Source of the DNA: Zoroaster sp. YZ-2022
Taxonomy: Eukaryota > Echinodermata > Asteroidea > Forcipulatida > Zoroasteridae
Assembly (NCBI GenBank): GCA_029582265.1
Contig: CM055817.1
Coordinates: forward strand, 54,091,374-54,155,373
Reading direction: 5' to 3'
Length of the DNA: 64,000 nt
Part shown: positions 27,601-36,600 of the stretch, in pieces
Layout of the letters: each line of letters starts with the position of its first letter
Numbering within the stretch: position 1 is the stretch's first letter
Program-made: the position numbers and the translations under genes
Notes under the pieces: model-generated
What the model was told of the DNA's origin: nothing
Databases searched by the model: none
The model's input: the letters and a program-made list of their open reading frames with translations, nothing else

Positions 27601-30600
27601 ACAAGTAACGGGATATGGATATATGATGCAGGGAAAACTAAAGAGGATCCAAACAACAGAGGTCTAGGCTTCATAATTCATCCAAGAATTAAGGACCACG
27701 TGAAAGGATTCACCAAACACTCAAACCGTATCATTTCAATGAATATGAATCTAACCAATGAAGGGACAATGACGATAGTACAAGTCTATGCACCAACCCA
27801 AGATTACAGTGAAGAGGTCATTGAAACATTCTATGAGGACCTAAGTAAAGTAATCCAAGAAAACAGTCAGAATATACCATCGTTATGGGGGATTTCAATG
27901 CCAAAATTGGAACCAAGAAACAAGACGAAACATTTACATGTATGGACCAGTTCGGTACAGGTAAAAGAAACGACAGAGGCAATAGGTTGATAGAGTTTGC
28001 TCTACAAGAAGAACTCATCATTGCTAACACTCTGTTTAAAAAAACCACAAAACAGATACTGGACGTGGAAGAGCCCAAACGCCATTACCACAAACCAAAT
28101 TGATTTCTTCTTAATCAGCCAGAGGGGCATCGTACAAAACTGCGAAGTAATCACCAAGGTAGACATCGGTAGTGACCATAGGATGGTAAGAACAAAGATA
28201 TCCATCAGCAGAAAACTAGCCCGACTAAAAAGAATCAAACCCATGTTGATAAGCAACCAAAAACTGTACGAGAACAAGGACGAGTTTCAACTGAACCTCA
28301 AGAACCGCTTTGAGGTACTGAAAGACAAAGCCATGGAAGTAGATGAACGTTGCACAGAAATCAACAACATAATCAAGGAAGAAGCAGCTAAACTTGCCAA
28401 GAGAGACAAGGAAACCGGAAAACGGACTCCAACACAGGAAGACATAGAAATCCACACACTCGACAAGAGAAGAAAGACCTTGAGAAATAAGGATACATTA
28501 TCACAACACGAGAAGATTGAGCTTTGTGAAGCGAGCAAGCTCGTTAAAAAGAAAAGGAGACAAAGGCAGAGAAGAAGAAGGACAGAAAAGATAGAATCGA
28601 TCATCAAAAAGGGAAGGGGTCCAAAGCAAATCGACAAGAACAGCAACAAACCCAAAATCAGCTCAATGAAAAAACCAAATGGAGAAAAAACAACAGATAG
28701 AACAGAAATACTGGAAATATGTGCTGACTTCTACAAAGATCTGTACAGCTCAAAAACAGAGCCGGGAGAAGATACAAACAGATCAAGCCCAGATGAATTA
28801 GATGTGCCACCAATTCTACAATCAGAAGTCCAAACAGCAATAAATCAAATGAAAAGAAATAAAGCACCAGGCATCGATCAAATAACAACTGATATAATGA
28901 TACTAGGTGGAGAAGCTGTCATCCAAGAAATGGTCACCTTATTCAATGTCATCCTGAGTATAAAGAAGATACCAAAAGATTGGAAGGAAGCTAAAATCAT
29001 CATACTCTTCAAAAAAGGAGACAAAAATGAAGTAAAGAACTACAGACCAATAAGTCTCCTTTCGCACCAGTATAAAATATTTACAAGAGTATTGCACAAC
29101 AGAATAGAAAGGACCCTGGATGAAAATCAGACAAGAGAACAAGCAGGATTCAGGAAGGGATACTCAACAACGGACCACATGCAAGCTATAAACCAGATCA
29201 TAGAAAAGACAAATGAATACAACCTACCAGTACCACTATGCATCGGCTTTGTGGATTTTGAAAAGGCATTCGACTCCATAGAGCACCCGGCAATGTTTGG
29301 ATCACTACGAAATATAGGTATAAATGAAACCTACATTAACATCCTTGAAGACATATATACAGATGCCACAGCTAAAATTCACTTAGACAACGAAATATCA
29401 CCCGAGATCAAGATATCCAGAGGTGTTCGACAGGGTGACCCACTGTCCCCCAAACTCTTCAATGCAGCTCTCGAAGAAGTCTTCAAGAATGCAGAGATGG
29501 AAGAGGAAGGAATTAACATTGATGGAGAGACACTATCAAACCTCAGATTCGCTGATGATGTAGCAATTTTCACAGATTCTATCGAAAGCCTGGAAAGACA
29601 ACTAAACAAGGTCAACAAAGAATGCAGCCGATTCGGGCTAAAAATGCACAAAGGAAAGACAAAATATATTACAAACATTAATTCTCGAGCCGATGTCAAA
29701 ATCGAAAATGAAATAATAGAAAAGGTAAAGGAGTACAAGTACCTTGGGCAAACATTAAAACTACAAGACACAACTAAAGAAGAAGTGCTGACAAGAATAA
29801 AAACAGGATGGTGTCTGTTCGGAAGATACAAAGAAATCTTCTACGACAGACAACTACCAATATCGTTGAAGAGAAGAGTTTTCGACCAATGCATACTCCC
29901 AACGATAACATATGGATGCCAAACCTGGTCAATTACCAAGGAAATATACAATAAACTGTTGACCACCCAGAGAGCAATGGAAAGAAAGATGATAGGAGTA
30001 ACACTAAGGGACCGGATACCCAACCAATCAATACGAGATAAAACTAAAGTCAAAGACATGGCTAAATACGTAAACACAATGAAATGGAAGTGAAGGACAC
30101 ATAGCAAGAATGACAGACAACAGATGGACCATAAGAACCACGGAATGGCAACCAAGAACAGGAAAGAGATCCAGGGGCAGACCCCAAAAAAGATGGAGAG
30201 ATGACATAATAAAGTTAGTTGGGGGGACTTGGACAAGGACGGCACAAGAAAGAGCAACCTGGAATGGTCTGACAGAGGGCTACATCCTGCAGTGGATGGA
30301 CGATGCCTAGAAAGATAGATAGATAGATAGATAGATCGGGGGACCAAAATCGCCCGGTGCTGAAGTCCCTCAACGATAAACGGCGCTTCCGCGATTCACG
30401 GTCGATCGGAGATGTTTTTCAAATGGTGTTTAGTACAAGATGTTCGGACCCAATCAACCCCAAAAACACACGATGGAATGATAAAACAACACACATCACT
30501 ATACTGGTATTAAAAAAAACCCAATTATATAATTTTCCTTCGCTGATTGTACGGTACAAAATCAACATTTTATTCACCATTTAAAGTCGTATGCGGCCTC

Positions 30601-33600
30601 CGACCCCCCTCCCCCCCGTCGTACGCTTTGTACGACCATTAAAATGTTGAAAACTTTGGACGGCCCCTTAATCAATATTTTTGTTTGGGTGATCGGTACT
30701 TTTAATATTAAAACTTTCAAGTAATAATTTTGTATAAGTTTTGAGGCTTTGCATGGTGGAATATCGATATCGTTTCGGTTTGCGGTAACACCATGTGTTT
30801 ATCTCAACTAACGTGAAGCTGAGGTACAGGTTCTGAAAAGAACCTTATCGCACAACTCGTATCTCAACCTTCGTTATAAAGTGAGAAAGGTTCAAGGGAG
30901 AACCAATTTCGGGTTATTCTCAACGTTTCGATTAGCTTGCTCTAATCTTCGTCAGGAGAATGAAGAGGTTTGCCGATGCAGCTTCTTAAGTAGTATTTGC
31001 TGGGATTGAGAATAACCCGTGAAGTCCCCATGGTTCTCCCTGAACCATATTAACCCGTGAAGTCCTCATGGGTTTCCCTGAACCATATTTCTCAGTTAGC
31101 GACAGTAGAGAAAAACGAGTTGCCCGAAATTGGTTCTCCCTTGAACCTTTCTCACTTAACGAAGGTTGAGATACGAGTTGTGCGATAAGGTTCTTTTCAG
31201 AACCTGTACCTCAGCTTCACATTAGTTGAGATAAACACACGGTGTTACCGCAAACCGAAACGATAATAATTTTGTAGTCTGGTATTTACCAATGTTGTAC
31301 CAACGAGGACTTAAGTTATCTCACCTTTGACTTGTACACAGCTGGAGAAAATGCGTTCACCGACCCTTCGTCATCTGATGCTGTACCTCAAGCAACTGAT
31401 GAAAGATTACCGCAATGAGGTCAAAGGTCAGAACATCATCATTAATGCCTACCATAGCTGCACTTTTGAAGTTTCTGTAGAGGTCAAAATCAGTCAACTG
31501 CCTGTTGACCCAAATGTGCACACAGGGGCATTTTTGACTGGTTTTTACTGTCATTTTGACCACCCTGAACAATACCAGACAATGCTTTTACCAGTCAAAA
31601 ACGGTGGACTCATTTTGACCTGTAAATGTACTGCATGTAAGGTTTGACAGTGTTCGACTTTTAAGTGCACTAGATATACCCTAAGTATATCAACATTTTG
31701 ACTGATTTTGACCCTTGTAGTAGTTGGAGGGTTAATTGATGAATAATCACATGGGCTTTTTTATTCAGTGGAAAAATGAAATTGTTGTTTTCATGTCTTG
31801 TATTGTTTTTATTGTTTTTATTTTTTACAAAGTAAACGTTAGGGACAAGGGCCAAAGTCATGGTACAGCCAAGCCTTTGAGAAGCCTGGCCAGGCCCAGG
31901 CTTTTCCTTTGTCTACTGGCCTATATAATGAGCTCTACTTGGCTAGGCTAGGCCCTCCAGAAGCCCAGGTTATGTTGATTGGTAGGTACTGTATTGTTAC
32001 AGGATTAGGACTCAGAAAAGACAGATTAGGAGGCCAGGTAGCCCAGGCCTGGCCAGGCTTCTCAAAGGCTTGGCTGTACCATGACTTTGGCCCTCCTCCC
32101 TTAATTGAGGCAGGATTTTAAACTTGTGACCCCAGAACTATTGTAGTTTCCACTTCGATCACCTCTGTCTACCTGGGTTTGTGATTCTTACCCTTTTTTT
32201 TCATCAGACATCTTGGCCGCGGATCGACAGTTGGCCACTGAGATCGAGTTTGATCTGAGACGCTTTGAAGAAGAGCAGGCAGAAGTGGCCAAGAGACAGC
32301 AGGCGGCCTCAGTCGCTGCGTCCTCGCCTCGACCTGGGAGCAAACCTACCACCCCGCTTGCTTCTCCCCGAAACGTAAACATGAATTATTATTTTTGAAT
32401 GGTCATATGTCGTCCTGTCGGAACAACAAGGTCGTATCTAAAAAAAAATGCTACAAGGTCGTATGTGCAATAGATTTGCATACATTAAAACAATTGAGTG
32501 CAATAACGTCATATCTTCTTCCATAGGTTTTGCGTGTTCATCCTGGATCTCTGTAAAAAAAGATACGACCTTGTTGCACTGATCAAAATCCATGTCTGCA
32601 ACAAGGTTGTAACTATGATACGACCTTATTGCACTGAGCAAAATCCATGTCTGCAACAAGGTCGTAACTATGATATGACCTTGTTGCACTGAGCAAAATC
32701 CATGTCTGCAACAAGGTCAAAACTATACGACCTTGTTGCACTGATTGCGACGATATGTTCTCCGTTAGGGTAATTCAGACATGCGACTCTTTCATGGATC
32801 AGCGGATTTCTAAAAGAAACAAGCTAGTATGAGAAAGAACAGTGCCCTCTATTGTCCAAGGAAATTAATTTTTTCCCCCAAGCATATAATGTCAATATTA
32901 TCATCCACCTTGTAGACCCCCGTTGCGTCTGCCCTGCTCTCTCCCAGAGCCGTCTCAAACTGCTCTCCTAGGATCATCCGGACTCCCTGTGCGGCTGCAG
33001 TAGACACGCCCCCGGCCACACCCAAGGCCACGCCCTCTGAGGAGACGGCAACCGTGAAGGACGGAGCAGACATCAACAACGCTTCCCTCATCCCAGCTAC
33101 CCCTGTCAGGAACAACAGGTAACAAAAATGTGACTCACACCATCGAAGTGAGGAATGTCCCCCAACACATGTTTCCGTGTAATGGACTTCCAAAGTTCAC
33201 AAAACGTACATGACTGCATTATTACATTATCAATTTATCACATCCTAACACAGGAATGAAATGAACCAAAAATGAATGTTTGGCATCATCAGAAAGCCCA
33301 TTAAATTCTGTTTAAAGTTGACATCCATATCTCAAAATGTGAAATTTGGGGGACATTCCTCATTTCGATGAAGCGGGGTCACATATCGTTTCGGGCAAAA
33401 ACTAGAAATTGTTTGACTTTTTCGTTAATCAGTTCGCACCGGGAATAAAAAAGTTTTTCCGAACCCCCGTGGTGGGTTTATTTTTACCGCACAAACACGA
33501 ACAATGGTGCTCACCAGAGCGTGACCGGGGAGACCGCGTCTTCCACCGTATGCTTATGGCTCGTTGCCACGTCGACCGGGAATCTATACAAATATTCCCG

Positions 33601-36600
33601 AGAATCCTGTGGTGTGTTTAGACGCTCTCCGATCCGCTGTCCAAAAAAAATGTGCATGTATACACGGCCTCCGACGCGAACTGGTTAAAAAAATAATAAT
33701 AATTATTCCACCTTTCTTTTCTAATTTTATTTTTTAATTTATTATTAGACCCATCTCCTTAGCTGCCCAAGCTATCGTTAACTCAGCACGCCGAGCCATC
33801 GCTTCAGCTAAACAACACACTCCCATCAAGTCGGTGACCTCTCGACCTCAACAGCGGGATGAGGTCGTCAAAGGTCGTGACCCTGATGACCTGCCAACCA
33901 AGGAGCGGTCACCCCTGAAGGAGAAGCAACAAGTGACCCAAAACAAGGTGAGGAGGGGGAAAAAAATATACTGAAGCGGGATTTGAACCTGCATCCTTGG
34001 GATATCCGTACCGGCGCTTTACCAACTAAGTCTTTTTTTTTTCACGCCTGTGATTTCTCAGGATTTTTCCTGATTTCAGGATTTTTTTACAAATCTCCCT
34101 TTGCCTCAAAATTTTCTTGAAAGAAGAGAAGTAGCCACCAAGGAAAGAAAGAAATAACCTGTATTGTGTCCAAACCTCTAGTTTTTTGTTTGTGGGGATG
34201 TGGAGAGTCTGTAAATCCTCCAAAATTAAACATCCAGGAGGTTCAGGGGGCTTTTGTCCTCTAGACCAAAGGGAGACCCAGGCCCACTACCCACAGGAGG
34301 TTCAGGGGGCTTTGTCCTCTAGACCAAAGGGAGACCCAGGTCCGCTACCCATTTGTCAGGATTTTTAAAATTCCAATTATTTTCTTCGTCTCAGACCCCA
34401 CTGCGACCCAACATGAAGAGTCGAGCCATCAGCACCCCCGATCAAACCATCGGTAACATCACCTTCCACGCACCTGGATCTCAGCGTTATCCCCCCGCCG
34501 TCCCCGATACCCAGCTCGCTGCCGATAAGAGTCTTCAGCGATGTGAATCTAAAGAAGTGTATGTATCTTTTGTTTAATTTGTTTAAAGTTGTTGAGACAT
34601 CCCTTATTAATGTATAGTTGTGGTTGAAATTAACTTGAATTTAAAGGTAGCCAGCAGGGCAAGTAACTATTTTTTTTTTTTTTTACGATAAATCCTGTTT
34701 AATTTTTAGTAGTCACTGGTTTTTTTTATGTTTTATAATCCGCACATGTTGCCTTCGTCAGAATTAAGGAGGAGGGCCAAAGTCATGGTACAGCCAAGCC
34801 TTTGAGAAGCCCGGCCAGGCCCAGGCTACCTGGCCTCCTAATCTGTCTTCTGCAAGTCTTAATCCTGTAACAATACAGTACCTGTCAATCAACATAACCT
34901 GGGCTTCTGGAGGGCCTAGCCCACCCAAGTAGAGCTCATTATAATGGCTGCAGTTGTGAACAAAAGACAGCTGAGGTGTCAGTCAAGTCTCTGTTAACAT
35001 TGAGATCTATTTGAGATCTATTCATTAGTAAAGGGTCTTTTGAGCTCAGCTAGGGGATTATATGGCCTGTAGGCCTTGGCAAAACCTGGACCTGGCCGGG
35101 CTTCTCAAAAGCTTGGTTGTACCATGACTTTGGCTCTCCTCACTTATTTTTCACGTCCTTCTTTATTTCTGTCCGTAGTACAAGGCACGGCAAGTTGGAC
35201 ACCACAGCTGGAGATTGAGAATAATAAGGATTTACTTGTCATGCTTTCACCTGATCAACCGTAAGTCCACAACGCAATTTGTGTTTCAGAGCCGGAGGGG
35301 ATGGGAGGGGGGAGAGAGCTAGTCCAAGTCATCACTGTTGAGTCCCGGGGCCAAAGTCACTGAGCTGCCAAGCACACAACTTGGCTGAGTAGAAATGTGG
35401 AATTAACCCTCGTACTATTGTTGCACTTTAGTGGGAAGTAGCCATGGAGGTCAAAACCAGTCAACTGCCTGTTTTGACTGTTGACCCAAATGTGCACACA
35501 GGGACATTTTTGACTGGTTTTTTACTGTCATTTTGACCACCCTGAACAATACCAGACAATGCTTTTACCAGTCAAAAACGGTAGGCTCATTTTGACCTGT
35601 AAATGTACTTACTGCATGTAAGGTTTGACAGTGTTTGACTTTTTAAGTGCACTAGATATACCTTGGCAAGTATATCAACATTTTGACTGTTTTTGACCCT
35701 TGTAGTAGTAGGAGGGTTAAGAAAAAAAGAACTCTTTCTGCATTTAATGAATTTTCACATAATGAAGAATAAATGATAACATGGACATTTACTATCATCA
35801 CCTAATACTTTTCGTTTAATTATTTTTGTTTGGGGTAAAAATGGTGCGGGGTAATCCTTTATTGGTATATGTATTGCGAGACATCAAGGGGAATCCTGTT
35901 GAAAGAGAAAAAATCCATAGTTAAGTTTGCTACAATTGAGACCAGTCAATATCTGTCCATACTTTCAATAATCACCAACGTCCATTGTTCGTCTTAAAAG
36001 TCAACTGCTCGCCCCAAGCTGCCGCAATGTTGGCTTTTCGTAGTTTAGAATGGTCCAGTTTTGCTTCAGTGATTTTGATCTCGTGGCTCGGCTGGCTGCA
36101 GCCTGTTGGACTGTTTATTGAGGTCATTTTCATATCTAAAGGGCTTCCCAAGAGGTACAGTTTAATGAGCTGTGTGCCTCACATCTTGTGGTTGTGGAGC
36201 AGTTCGGCGGCGCTGCCAAGCGCCACAGCGCACTGCAGCGCGCCAACTAAAATACTTATGACGGCTTCCCTTAAGGAAGGACATCTTCCCCCACCTGCAA
36301 ATTATCCCCAGTTTCTGGCTGGGTCCCGCCAGGTATTATAATTAGCTCATTATCTACGGATCAATGCACATTGCTGGACTAGTCAGAAAAATATGCAGGA
36401 GTCCTGCTAGACGGAAGTGGACGATTCTTAATGAGCCAGTGGGCCCAGGTTTGACCTCTTTCATGACATCAATGTAGTCTTTTTGTAAATGTTTATAGAG
36501 TGAAAAACCCGGCGGGAACCCGGCCACAAATGGGGGATAATTTGCGGTTGAGGGAATATGTCCTCCCTTCAACTTTTCTTAAAAGTGACGTTCTTGAAAA

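Larger units (their letters stand above)
27150..30336 (+). mobile_element. RTE-like non-LTR retrotransposon (LINE), frameshifted
   Basis: An endonuclease ([42 protein letters not shown]) is followed by a reverse transcriptase ([34 protein letters not shown], active-site FADD) and a C-terminal 'GHIARM...GRPQKRW' segment. It ends in (GATA)n, as RTE-type elements often do. The single long frame is broken by about three frameshifts (near 27885, 28045 and 30092), so this copy is inactive. The 5' end is not resolved. Confidence 0.9.
25183..30667. mobile_element. 5.5-kb TIR transposon, PIF/Harbinger-like
   Basis: The 38-bp inverted ends 25183-25220 and 30630-30667 (start GGGGCCGTCCAAAG) match at about 36 positions. 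TTA lies outside both ends (25180-25182, 30668-30670). A 3-bp TWA target duplication is characteristic of PIF/Harbinger (family knowledge). No transposase ORF is visible, so it is non-autonomous or decayed. A SINE pair (25241-25790) and a LINE (about 27150-30336) lie inside it. Confidence 0.65.

Noticed and set aside
35985..36341. 118-codon ORF with hydrophobic stretch
   Set aside because: Overlaps an inverted repeat block and shows no domain; likely chance.
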